Assembly (NCBI GenBank): GCA_938020445.1
Contig: CALIIC010000028.1
Span: 55,936-119,935 of the forward strand
Direction of reading: 5' to 3'
From: an uncultured Flavobacteriaceae bacterium
Lineage (GTDB): Bacteria > Bacteroidota > Bacteroidia > Flavobacteriales > Flavobacteriaceae
DNA length: 64,000 bases
This document shows, piece by piece, positions 38,498 through 48,593 of the stretch; position 1 is the stretch's first letter; every line of letters starts with the position of its first letter. The notes below the pieces were generated by a model. That model saw only the letters and a list, made by a program, of their open reading frames with translations. It did no database searches and was not told the origin of the DNA. The translations under genes were made by a program, and so were the position numbers.

Positions 38498-41400
38498 ATG
38501 AAAAATAGGCTTTTAACGCTAGGCACCTCTATTCTTATACTTATCGCCTGCAAGCGGGTCGAAAAGCAACCAAAGGACTACCAGAATGGGCCTCTTTTCA
38601 CTTTGATCCCCTCCGAGCATTCCGGCGTCCATTTTGAAAATTCGGTCGTTCAAACCGATACTTTCAATTGCGTCAACTATACCTATGCCCTCCTAGGTGG
38701 CGGAGTGGCCGTTGGCGATATCGATAACGACGGCTTCGAAGACCTTTACTTCACCGCCAACCAACAAACAAACAAACTGTATAGAAACAAGGGAGGCTTT
38801 CAATTTGAAGATATCACTGAAAACGCCGGAGTATCGGATGAAAACGGTTGGAGCACCGGCGTTGCAATGATCGATATCAACAATGATGGGTGGCTCGATA
38901 TTTATGTTTGTAAATCAGCATCCATATTGAATCCGGAGGCACGTAGAAACAAACTATTTATCAATCAAAAAAATGGAACCTTTAAAGAGGAGGGCGAGCA
39001 ATGGGGGCTGGATCATGCTGGTTTTTCAATACAATCCTACTTTTTCGACTATGACAAAGACGGGGATCTTGACATGTACCTATTGAACCATCGGGTCGAT
39101 TTTGAAAACACCCTACGAATCGAAAAGAAAGAGAACCAGAAATTCTATCCTGAAACCTCTGATCATTTGTTTCGGAACGACGGCCATGCGTTCACCAATG
39201 TGACGCAACAGGCAAAAGTCATAAACAAGGCCTGGGGACTAAGCGCCGCAATCGGCGATTTTAACAATGATGGTTGGCCCGACATCTATGTGGCCAATGA
39301 TTATATAGCTCCTGACTATTTGTACATCAACAAGCGCAACGGCACCTTTTCCAACCAAATCAACACCCGGTTAAAACACATCAGTTATAACAGCATGGGG
39401 GCCGATTTTGCGGATATAAACAACGACCTATTACCTGATCTTATGGTACTCGAAATGTCGGCCGAAGATCATATCCGGAGCAAGGAAAACATGCCGACCA
39501 TGAACACTACGGGTTTTGCGAAAATCGTAAACTCAGGATACCATTTTCCCTATATGGCCAATATGCTACAACTTAATAATGGCAATGGCTCTTTTACCGA
39601 AATAGGACAAATGGCGGGAGTTTCAAAGACCGATTGGAGCTGGGGCCCTTTGCTTGCCGATTTCGATAACGATGGCTTTAAAGACCTGTTCATCACCAAT
39701 GGAATTGAACGAAATTTTAGCAATCAAGACTACGTTCGCCAAGTAAAGAAGAATCTTGATGCGCATGTTTCCATGACCGTAAAACAAGTCATTGAAATGA
39801 TGCCCTCCGAGAAACTCGCGAATTACGGCTATCGCAACAAACAAGACCTTGGCTTTCAAAACAGTACTCTCGATTGGGGCTTATCGGAAAAAGTGAACAC
39901 CAATGGAGCTGTCTATGCCGACCTGGACAATGACGGGGATTTGGATCTTGTACTAAACAATATGGCCGAAAAGGCAAAGATTTATCAAAACAATGCACGT
40001 GAAAACTATTTGGATATTGTCTTATCGGGTGGAAAGACCAACAAGAATGCCATTGGGGCCAAGGTAACCTTGTTTTCAAAGCGTGGTAACCAATACCAAG
40101 AATTGTATACGACCCGAGGGTATCAATCATCTGTTTCGAAAGTGGTGCATTTTGGATTGGCCCAGACCGAAATCGTAGACCGGGTAGAAGTACTGTGGGG
40201 CGACGGGAAGGTGTCGACACGTTCAAATATCGACGCCAACCAACGAATTTACTTCGACTACGAAGCAGTTTCTAAAGACCATCGTACCAAACAAAAGGTT
40301 TCCAGGGATTTTAAAATGTTACCACCGAAAAAAATAGGAATCGGGTTCCAACATCGAGAAAACGACTTTGACGACTTTTCCAGACAAGTGTTACTTCCCA
40401 GAAAATACTCACAAGCAGGCCCTACCCTATCGGTAGCCGATGTAAACGGCGACGGGCTAGAAGATTTTTTCATAGGGGGCGCCCAAGGCCAAACGGCAGC
40501 CCTTTATTTACAAAACCGTCATGGCCAATTTGACAGCCTCCCACAGCCTCCTTTTCAAAGGGATCGCATCTACGAAGACCTAGGGTCCTTATTCTTTGAT
40601 GCAGACCAAGACGGTGATCTTGACCTCTATGTATGCAGTGGCGGTTACGAATTAGAAGAAACGGCCGATTTATTGCAAGACCGTCTTTATCTCAACGATG
40701 GAAATGGGACTTTTACAAGAAGTAACAAACTACCCAAAATGTTATCGAACACAAAAGCGGTGATAGCAATTGATTTCGATAGGGACGGAGACCACGATTT
40801 GGTTGTAGGGGGGCACGTAGCCCCGGGCAAATACCCTCTTTCGGAACCTTCCTATTTTTTGGAAAACAAGCAGGGAACATTTACGATCGTAACCGAACAG
40901 ATAGCCCCAGCTTATGCGGACATCGGTATTGTAAACGACCTTTTATTTTCTGATTACGATAACGACGGAGACGATGATTTGTTCGTCGTTGGGGAATGGA
41001 TGGCAATTACGGTTCTTAAAAATGAAAACAATACCTACGCCCCAACCAAAGTAAAGGCCTTCGAAAAAACCGAAGGATGGTGGAATACTATAGAAACGAT
41101 TGATTTAGACCAAGACGGCGATCTTGACTACATATTCGGAAACCTTGGCAAAAACAACAAGTTTCACCCTTCGGAGACGAAACCCTTATACATTTTCGGG
41201 GCCGACTTTGACCAAAATGGCAGCTATGACATGGTGCTAAGCAAGTCTTACCAAGAAAAGTTGGTCCCAATACGAGGCAAAGAATGTTCAACGCAACAAA
41301 ATTCATTCATCGCAAAAAAGACCCCCACTTTTAAACAGTTTGCCCGATCTTCCCTGGCAGATATCTATAGCGAGGAGGCCCTGGAGAAGGCCTATCAAAA

Positions 41401-41773
41401 GAGGGCTCATTTTTTTGGATCGGCATACGCCTTGAACTTGGGCAAGGGACAGTTTCAATTCAAGGAATTTCCAAATAGTGCTCAAATGGGGCCTACCCTC
41501 TCTTTTGCAATTGCAGATTTGAATCAAGACGGATTTGAGGATGTCATCGGAGTCGGGGCCATACACGAATCCGAGGTTGAGACAATTCGGTATGACGGGA
41601 ACATTGGCTACCTATTAACTGGCGGTGCACAAGGAGCACTTACCCCCTACAGGGATGTCAACTTTTACCTAGGGCAAAATGCAAGGGTCATTCGAAAAAT
41701 CCATATTGGAAATCAAGCTCATTTCTTAGTAGGAAACAATGATTCGGGCTTGAATTTGATTCGTGCTTTTTAG
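38498..41773 (+). CDS. FG-GAP/VCBS-repeat lipoprotein with ASPIC/UnbV-like domain
   Basis: Start at ATG 38498 (MKNRLLTLGTSILILIACKR) since the upstream portion overlaps the terminator region; repeated GDxDNDGxxDL motifs; NAIGAKVTLFSKRGNQYQELYTTRGYQSS. Confidence 0.85.
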   Translation: MKNRLLTLGTSILILIACKRVEKQPKDYQNGPLFTLIPSEHSGVHFENSVVQTDTFNCVNYTYALLGGGVAVGDIDNDGFEDLYFTANQQTNKLYRNKGGFQFEDITENAGVSDENGWSTGVAMIDINNDGWLDIYVCKSASILNPEARRNKLFINQKNGTFKEEGEQWGLDHAGFSIQSYFFDYDKDGDLDMYLLNHRVDFENTLRIEKKENQKFYPETSDHLFRNDGHAFTNVTQQAKVINKAWGLSAAIGDFNNDGWPDIYVANDYIAPDYLYINKRNGTFSNQINTRLKHISYNSMGADFADINNDLLPDLMVLEMSAEDHIRSKENMPTMNTTGFAKIVNSGYHFPYMANMLQLNNGNGSFTEIGQMAGVSKTDWSWGPLLADFDNDGFKDLFITNGIERNFSNQDYVRQVKKNLDAHVSMTVKQVIEMMPSEKLANYGYRNKQDLGFQNSTLDWGLSEKVNTNGAVYADLDNDGDLDLVLNNMAEKAKIYQNNARENYLDIVLSGGKTNKNAIGAKVTLFSKRGNQYQELYTTRGYQSSVSKVVHFGLAQTEIVDRVEVLWGDGKVSTRSNIDANQRIYFDYEAVSKDHRTKQKVSRDFKMLPPKKIGIGFQHRENDFDDFSRQVLLPRKYSQAGPTLSVADVNGDGLEDFFIGGAQGQTAALYLQNRHGQFDSLPQPPFQRDRIYEDLGSLFFDADQDGDLDLYVCSGGYELEETADLLQDRLYLNDGNGTFTRSNKLPKMLSNTKAVIAIDFDRDGDHDLVVGGHVAPGKYPLSEPSYFLENKQGTFTIVTEQIAPAYADIGIVNDLLFSDYDNDGDDDLFVVGEWMAITVLKNENNTYAPTKVKAFEKTEGWWNTIETIDLDQDGDLDYIFGNLGKNNKFHPSETKPLYIFGADFDQNGSYDMVLSKSYQEKLVPIRGKECSTQQNSFIAKKTPTFKQFARSSLADIYSEEALEKAYQKRAHFFGSAYALNLGKGQFQFKEFPNSAQMGPTLSFAIADLNQDGFEDVIGVGAIHESEVETIRYDGNIGYLLTGGAQGALTPYRDVNFYLGQNARVIRKIHIGNQAHFLVGNNDSGLNLIRAF

Positions 41774-42055
41774 AAAAAAGAGGAAGCCCTACAAACAGAA
41801 TAGTTTAAAAAATTATAGGGCAAAATCCAAAATTGACAATCTTAACACCCTAAAAATAGGGATTTGCTCAATTTTAGCACCAAAATGCTTCAGAAGTGCC
41901 ACAGTTTGTTTCAATTGTAATATTAGAACAATGACAGTAAAAATATATTTGGAACGAAATAAAGCCATGGCTAAGGTGGTTGCTGTTCAAAATGCTTTGC
42001 CGATACAAAACACACTAACTAATCTATTACTAGCGCAACGTTCAAACTAACAAAA

Positions 42056-43930
42056 ATGAAGACTATGAAATCAATACGATTGCTAAATTTATTGTTGCTT
42101 TTACTAATTGTCGGGTCCTGTTCCGATGATGATACGGAAACGATTCCGACCCCAGAGGCGACCTTTTCGATCACCGCTTCACCAGACAATCCCAACTATT
42201 ATTTTTTAGACAATACTACACCCAATGCCGAAGATCATTACAGTTTTTGGGATATTTCGGATGGTACGCGTATTCTTGATGAGCCCGGACTTGAGGAATA
42301 TGAGTTTAAAACACCCGGGGAATTCTCCGTTACCCTAAACATCGTGGGGGACACTGGTTTAAAAAGTTCTTCCAGTATGATCATGGTGACCGGTTCTGGG
42401 CCATCGCTTTGTGAAAATGAAACGGCAAAGTTACTTGCGGGTACCTGCGCCGATGGCGAAACAGGAAAAACATGGGTTTGGAGCAAACTAGCCGCCGCTT
42501 ATGGTGTTGGACCTGGAACAGCGACCAATGACAGTACCGATCCGTTCGACATAAGCTTCTTCAGCAGCCCTGAAAATACCTTTGTTCAGGAGGACGGTAG
42601 TAGTTGTGTCTACGACGACAAATATGTCTTCAAACAAGATTTAAATCTTACATACGAAAATCAGAACAACGATAGTTACCAATGGATATGGTCTTGGGCA
42701 AACGAAGAGCTCGGCACCAACAACGAGGAGTTTGCCGACGGTTGCTATGGTAGCAGAGAACCGGAATCCTCTAGCTGGTCTATCGAAACAAGAACAGGGA
42801 GCGACGGGGCGGAATATCCTTGGTTAATTTTAAGCAATGGGGCTTCTATCGCCTATTACGAAGGAACTTCCGAATATCAGATTTACAGCATTACCGAAGA
42901 TAAAATGGTGCTAAGGAACGTGACTGCCGATCCCGGAGTACCCTCTACCAATTGGCGTTATTATACCTTGGTCAAAGAAGGCACGGTCGAAGATATTACC
43001 CCACCGCCACCTGCCGGTGATATCGTAAACATTTTGCTCAATGGCGAATTGGAATTGGGAGATGGAGACGATTTCACCAATTGGAGCAAGTTCAACGGTG
43101 CCGAGCGAATGACCGCCGAGACGGCAGATGTTTTTGAGGGCAGTAGGGCAATGAAGGTCATGAACGAAGTGGATGGCAATCCTTGGGAAACGCAACTAGC
43201 GAGCGATGCCGTAACCACAGAAATAGACGCACAATACACTGCCTCGGTTTGGATCAAAGGAGACGACGGTACCATACGCTTTTCCACCAACGCTCAATTG
43301 GGGAACGAACAGTATGCCGGTGACTTCACGGTAACCGCAGACTGGACACAGTATACCTGGACGTTTACCGCGACCACCGAACAAACTACTTTGGTATTGG
43401 ATATGGGAAGTACTTTGGCCAATTACATCGTAGATGGCATTGCCCTGGTAAAAGGCGATACGGCACTACCAGCCCCGGAACCAGAGGGCAACCCGGATAA
43501 TTTGGCAGTAAACGGTGATTTTGAATTAGGGGACGGGGACGATTTCACCAACTGGAGCAAATTCAATGGCGCCGACAATATGACCCAAGAAACGAGCGAC
43601 GTACACGGCGGGGCCAGAGCCTTGTTGGTAACAAATCCTGCCGATGGGAACCCTTGGGAAACCCAATTGTCGAGTGATGCCATCACAACCGAAATCGGTA
43701 CAGAGTATACTGTATCGGCTTGGGTGAAAGGAGACGCAGCTATTATCCGCTATTCAACCAATGCACAACTAGGTGATGAACAGTACGCTGGCGACTATTC
43801 CGTTACTTCCGATTGGGCGCAGTATACATGGTCGTTTACCGCCAGTACTGCAGAAACAACGATTGTACTTGATATGGGCGCCACTGGGGGCACCTTCATT
43901 GTCGACGATGTTGAAGTAGTCAAAAATTAA
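42056..43930 (+). CDS. PKD-containing lipoprotein with two tandem CBM4/9-like modules
   Basis: 624 aa; lipobox; PKD-like N-terminus; near-duplicate modules NILLNGELELGDGDDFTNWSKFNGAERMT... and NLAVNGDFELGDGDDFTNWSKFNGADNMT... Confidence 0.85.
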   Translation: MKTMKSIRLLNLLLLLLIVGSCSDDDTETIPTPEATFSITASPDNPNYYFLDNTTPNAEDHYSFWDISDGTRILDEPGLEEYEFKTPGEFSVTLNIVGDTGLKSSSSMIMVTGSGPSLCENETAKLLAGTCADGETGKTWVWSKLAAAYGVGPGTATNDSTDPFDISFFSSPENTFVQEDGSSCVYDDKYVFKQDLNLTYENQNNDSYQWIWSWANEELGTNNEEFADGCYGSREPESSSWSIETRTGSDGAEYPWLILSNGASIAYYEGTSEYQIYSITEDKMVLRNVTADPGVPSTNWRYYTLVKEGTVEDITPPPPAGDIVNILLNGELELGDGDDFTNWSKFNGAERMTAETADVFEGSRAMKVMNEVDGNPWETQLASDAVTTEIDAQYTASVWIKGDDGTIRFSTNAQLGNEQYAGDFTVTADWTQYTWTFTATTEQTTLVLDMGSTLANYIVDGIALVKGDTALPAPEPEGNPDNLAVNGDFELGDGDDFTNWSKFNGADNMTQETSDVHGGARALLVTNPADGNPWETQLSSDAITTEIGTEYTVSAWVKGDAAIIRYSTNAQLGDEQYAGDYSVTSDWAQYTWSFTASTAETTIVLDMGATGGTFIVDDVEVVKN

Positions 43931-43950
43931 AAAAGCCTTAAACAATAAAG

Positions 43951-45276
43951 ATGAAAAAGATAAAAATATATGTTGCTTTCGTACTAGCCGTGGTATTCAT
44001 CGGTTGTAGTTCAGATGACAATTCGGCAACCACTGCAAAACCCGTAATCCTAGACTTTGAAGTATCCGTGTCTACGGGCAACGGTCTGCGCGTCATAGCC
44101 GATAACAAGTCTACCGGAGCTTCTGGTCTTGAAGCCTATTGGCAGTTTACAGAAGGTGGCGAAAAGGTCTTGGACGGACCAGGACCGGAATACTACCTCT
44201 ACGACGGGCCGGGAGAGTACCAAGTTACCTTAACGATCGAAGCTCCCGAAAAGGCATATACCGATACCAAGAGCATTACCATTGATGGGGAAGCCGGTCC
44301 CGATCCCCAGGCAAAAAAAGCCTTGAAGGAAGCGGCCACCACCTTTTCGGTGGGGATGATCGTGCAGGCAAATCGCTTGGGAGGAAAACACGACGAGGTC
44401 ATTTCCAAAGACTTCAATAGTATTACTTCAGAATATGAAATGAAAATGAACATCATGTACCCTTCAGAGGGTAACTATAATTTTGATGCGGCCGATGCTA
44501 TTGTCGACTTTGCCGTTTCGAGGGGGATGGATGTGCATGGTCACGCCCTTATATGGCATAATGCCACGCCCTCATGGGTAGAAAACTTCTCAGGCACCGA
44601 TGCCGAATTCGAGGCAATGGTAGAAGATTATATCACCACTACGGTCACAAGGTACAAAGGCAAGGTACGCTCGTGGGATGTCGTAAACGAAGCAATTGAG
44701 GATGGAAGCAACAACCTGCGCAATTCGGTATTCAAACAAAAAATGGGAGACGACTTTATTGCCAAATGTTTTCAATTCGCTAAAAATGCCGATCCAGATG
44801 TACTATTATTCTATAATGATTACAACCTCACCTTTGATTCGGGGAAACAAAATGCCATGTTTGCGATTGTCGACGATCTTAAAGCACAGGGGTTGATCGA
44901 TGGCGTAGGCGCCCAAATGCACATATCCTATAATGGCCCCTCTTCCACGCAGATTCAGAGTGTTGTAGACGGTACCGTTTCACGGGATTTGCTCATGCAC
45001 TTTTCCGAGTTGGATATACGTGCGAACCCCGACAACGACCTAACTACCGCCCTGACCGATAGCAGGGCTATCGAACAACAGGCAAAATACCGAGAGGTTG
45101 TTCAAATTTACAACGCCATTCCGCAAGACAGTAAATTCGCATTGACCATTTGGGGCTTGCGCGATAATGAATCTTGGTTATTGGACTTTTGGGGCAACCC
45201 AGATTGGCCCTTGTTGTACGATGCATCATTCAACACAAAAAAAGCCCATGACGGATTTTTGGAAGGGCTGGAATAA
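43951..45276 (+). CDS. GH10 endo-1,4-beta-xylanase lipoprotein with N-terminal PKD-like domain
   Basis: 441 aa; WDVVNEAIED acid/base and FSELDIRA nucleophile motifs. Confidence 0.95.
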   Translation: MKKIKIYVAFVLAVVFIGCSSDDNSATTAKPVILDFEVSVSTGNGLRVIADNKSTGASGLEAYWQFTEGGEKVLDGPGPEYYLYDGPGEYQVTLTIEAPEKAYTDTKSITIDGEAGPDPQAKKALKEAATTFSVGMIVQANRLGGKHDEVISKDFNSITSEYEMKMNIMYPSEGNYNFDAADAIVDFAVSRGMDVHGHALIWHNATPSWVENFSGTDAEFEAMVEDYITTTVTRYKGKVRSWDVVNEAIEDGSNNLRNSVFKQKMGDDFIAKCFQFAKNADPDVLLFYNDYNLTFDSGKQNAMFAIVDDLKAQGLIDGVGAQMHISYNGPSSTQIQSVVDGTVSRDLLMHFSELDIRANPDNDLTTALTDSRAIEQQAKYREVVQIYNAIPQDSKFALTIWGLRDNESWLLDFWGNPDWPLLYDASFNTKKAHDGFLEGLE

Positions 45277-45290
45277 CACATAATTCGTAG

Positions 45291-45338
45291 AGTCCTGCTG
45301 AAATGGTCTATGCCTTTTTTTGCAGGACTTTTTTTTTG
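45291..45338 (+). terminator. Intrinsic terminator after GH10 gene
   Basis: AGTCCTGC (45291-45298) / GCAGGACT (45322-45329) followed by T-run. Confidence 0.85.
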
Positions 45339-45357
45339 AAACCAATTAGGAACAATA

Positions 45358-46136
45358 TGAAAAAAGGATTTTTAATAGATATGGATGGGGTCATTTACAG
45401 TGGCGATACTATGATTGAGGGAGCAGATTCTTTTATCGCGAGCTTACAAAAAGAGAAAATCCCATTTTTGTTTATGACCAACAACAGCCAACGCACCCCC
45501 TTGGACACGGTAAACAAAGTAAAAAAAATGGGCATACATATCGAAGAATCAAACGTGTACACAAGCGCTATGGCTACCGCTTGGTTCCTTTCCTTTATGA
45601 ACCCAAACGGAACAGCCTATGTGTTGGGAGAAGGCGGTCTTATAAGCAGTCTTCACCAGCAAGGGTATTCGTTGGTGAATCAAAATCCAGATTATGTGGT
45701 GGTCGGGGAAGGAAGGAACTTTACCTTGGAAATGGTGAATAATGCGGTGGACATGATCTTATCGGGGGCCAAGCTGATCGCCACCAATCTCGACCCCTCC
45801 CCAAAGAAAAAGGGATGGTCGAATTTGGGCATCAAGGCAATCGTAAGCATGATCGAGGAAGCTACTGGCAAAACAGCATTCTCGGTCGGTAAACCAAGCC
45901 CTGTAATGATGCGTGCGGCCAGAAAGACCTTGGGCTTAGAGGCAAAAGAGACCATCGTAATCGGGGATACCATGGGAACCGATATTCTTGGTGGTGTACA
46001 ACTCGGTTATACGACCATCTTGACCTTGTCGGGGGTTTCCAAAGCTCCCATATTAAACGACTACCCTTTTAAGCCCGATATGGTAGTGGAATCTGTTGCC
46101 GAACTAGATTTAAAAAAGGCGTTAAAACTCAAGTAA
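45358..46136 (+). CDS. HAD-IIA (NagD-like) phosphatase
   Basis: Start at 45358 (MKKGFLIDMDGVIYSGD), after the terminator; DMDGV motif, NNS motif, VIGDTMGTDILGG. Confidence 0.9.
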
Positions 46137-46141
46137 TCATT

Positions 46142-47161
46142 CTATTCTTTATAAGGGTCGATCGTTTCGATGGTTCCATCTGGACGATGGATCAATTCGG
46201 TTACTTTTACAGATCGCAAATGGGTCACACCTTTTGACAAGCTAGCATCATGGTAAAACAAATACCATGTATCTTTTACCTTACAAATAGAATGATGGGA
46301 GGTCCACCCCACTACGGGGTTCAAGATACGGCCTTGATAGGTAAAAGGACCGTAGGGGGTATCCCCAACTGCATAACAAATAAAATGGGTGTCTCCTGTA
46401 GAATAGGAAAAATAGTATTTCCCATTGTATTTATGAACCCAGGAAGCCTCAAAAAAACGTTTATCATTCTCCTGTTCCAGGAATAAATCACCATTTTCAT
46501 TTAGAATTTTTACTGCAACCGGTTCTTCATCAAATGCCATCAGATCATCTGTTAAACGTGCAACAATTGGCAATAAGGCAGGTTCTGAAGGCAAGGGAAG
46601 CGCATTGGCCTCATCATAGACATTCGCTCTATATTTCTGCAACTGTCCGCCCCAAATGCCGCCAAAATACATATAATACTTTCCGTCTTCGTCTTCGAAC
46701 ACTGCTGGATCAATTGAATAACTACCATCAATGGCAGTTGGTTCCGCTACAAATGGCCCCATAGGCCGATCGCTAACAGCGACGCCGATTTGGAAAATAT
46801 TGTCGGCCCGTTTTGCAGGAAAGAACAAGTAGTATTTTCCATCTTTGTGCGCCGCATCCGGGGCCCACATTTGGCGTTCTGCCCACGGCACATCGCGCAC
46901 ATGCAGTGCCTCCCCATGATCAACGGTCTCCCCGTCGATACTATTCATCGATAGCACATGGTAATCCTCCATCCCAAAATGATCCCCATTGTCGTTAAAG
47001 GGAATTCCCGCTTCAATGTCATGAGAGGGATAAATGTATACCTTCCCCTCAAATTCATGTGCAGAGGGATCCGCCGTATACATATGGGTTACCAAGGGTT
47101 TCGAAATGGCACGTTTGTTCAGGTCATCAAAATCTATATGGTCAATTGCATCTTCTGGCAT
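46142..47161 (-). CDS. GH43-family glycoside hydrolase
   Basis: 339 aa; HMYTADPSAHEFEGKVYIYPSHD, DPAVFEDEDGKYYMYFGG, FEASWVHKYNGKYYFSYSTG. Confidence 0.93.
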   Translation of the reverse strand: MPEDAIDHIDFDDLNKRAISKPLVTHMYTADPSAHEFEGKVYIYPSHDIEAGIPFNDNGDHFGMEDYHVLSMNSIDGETVDHGEALHVRDVPWAERQMWAPDAAHKDGKYYLFFPAKRADNIFQIGVAVSDRPMGPFVAEPTAIDGSYSIDPAVFEDEDGKYYMYFGGIWGGQLQKYRANVYDEANALPLPSEPALLPIVARLTDDLMAFDEEPVAVKILNENGDLFLEQENDKRFFEASWVHKYNGKYYFSYSTGDTHFICYAVGDTPYGPFTYQGRILNPVVGWTSHHSICKVKDTWYLFYHDASLSKGVTHLRSVKVTELIHRPDGTIETIDPYKE

Positions 47162-47180
47162 AGGGTATTTTTAAAAATTC

Positions 47181-48593
47181 TTAAGGGGTTCTTCGTTCTT
47201 TTAAATCAGCTTCTATTTGTAGTTCCATGCGTTTGTTTATTTCGTAGAAATAAAGCAGTCCGATACCGATCAGAAAAGGAATTGCCGCATAGATACTGAT
47301 AGACAATTTTATTCCGTTCACCGTTTCGGCGAGTTGTTCCGTTAGGGCTGCATCATAGGAATAGGACCCCAAAATACCGGTTACCATGGCACCTCCGAAC
47401 GTAAGGCCCAGTTTTAGGCCGACCATCATTGCCGAGAAGATAATGGCGGTCGCCCTGCGGTTGTTCTTCCATTCAGAATAATCGGCAACATCGGCAATCA
47501 TGGCCCACAGCAAGGGAATTGTAATTCCGTAAAAGAAGCCATGTAAAATCTGTGTTCCAAATATGAGTAAAATCGATTCTGGACCATAGAAATAGAAAAG
47601 CATAATGAACACCGTTGACAACAACAGGGCACTACCGAATACGTCGCGCTTTCCGAAACGATCCGCCAATCGTTTTGAAAAGAGAATTCCGATGATCATA
47701 AAAATGATCCCTCCTGCGTTGAACAGGCCAAAACCATAGCCAGCAACGTCATCGAGACCGGTTGCACCAAAATTTTCCAAAAATGTTGACAGTGCTTCCT
47801 TGCTTACAAAGTTTTCAAAATAATAAATGTACATCCCGCCCTTTAAGGCAAGGGTAACGAAAACCAACGTGGTCAATACCAACATCACTACCCAAGGCCT
47901 ATTTTTAAAGAGGTCCCCCAAGTCTTGGCGTACGGTAGATTTTTGCTCGGGCTTTGGAACAATCCGTTCTTTGGTGGTAAAAAAAGTAATCAACAGCAAA
48001 ATTGTACCTCCAACGGCCAGGTAGGTCATTACCGTTTCAAAACCTGCCGCTTGATCCCCATCTCCAATACTGTTTACGATGGGATAAAGGAGCACCTGAA
48101 TAATGAACTGGGCCACCATTACCGCGACGAACCGGTATGCGGAAATACTATTTCTTTCGCCCATATCCCCCGTTATTACCCCACTTAAGGCCGCATAGGG
48201 CAGGTTATTGGCCGCATAGAGCACGAGCAAGAGGGTGTAGGTGACAAAAGCATAGACCACCTTTCCGCTTTCACTAAAATCCGGAGTGCTAAATGCCAGT
48301 ATGGATATAATGCCAAAAGGCACAGCGGTCCATAAAATCCACGGGCGAAACTTACCCCATCTGGTATTGGTACGATCGGCGATCATCCCCATAAGGGGAT
48401 TAAAAATAATCGCTGCAAACAGCCCAACAAAGAAAATAATGGCACTTGCGGTTGTGGTAGGGATGTTATAAACATCCGTATAGAAGTACGCGATAAACGT
48501 CATTAAGGTCTGAAAAATAAGATTCGCCGAAAGGTCGCCCAGGGCGTAGCCTATCTTTTCCCCCACTGATAACTTTTCCGATGCTGAACTCAT
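47181..48593 (-). CDS. GPH-family (MFS) glycoside/xyloside:cation symporter
   Basis: 470 aa; KIGYALGDLSANLIFQ N-terminus, 12 TM pattern, start overlaps end of upstream GH10 (48590). Confidence 0.93.
   Translation of the reverse strand: MSSASEKLSVGEKIGYALGDLSANLIFQTLMTFIAYFYTDVYNIPTTTASAIIFFVGLFAAIIFNPLMGMIADRTNTRWGKFRPWILWTAVPFGIISILAFSTPDFSESGKVVYAFVTYTLLLVLYAANNLPYAALSGVITGDMGERNSISAYRFVAVMVAQFIIQVLLYPIVNSIGDGDQAAGFETVMTYLAVGGTILLLITFFTTKERIVPKPEQKSTVRQDLGDLFKNRPWVVMLVLTTLVFVTLALKGGMYIYYFENFVSKEALSTFLENFGATGLDDVAGYGFGLFNAGGIIFMIIGILFSKRLADRFGKRDVFGSALLLSTVFIMLFYFYGPESILLIFGTQILHGFFYGITIPLLWAMIADVADYSEWKNNRRATAIIFSAMMVGLKLGLTFGGAMVTGILGSYSYDAALTEQLAETVNGIKLSISIYAAIPFLIGIGLLYFYEINKRMELQIEADLKERRTP

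Noticed and set aside
38498-41773. Repeated GDxDxDGxxDL-encoding segments as possible nucleotide repeat array
   Set aside because: Explained by FG-GAP/VCBS protein repeats; DNA units are diverged.
45303-45357. Upstream start of the HAD ORF
   Set aside because: Lies inside the terminator hairpin/T-run following GH10; ATG at 45358 begins the conserved MKKGFLIDMDGV sequence.
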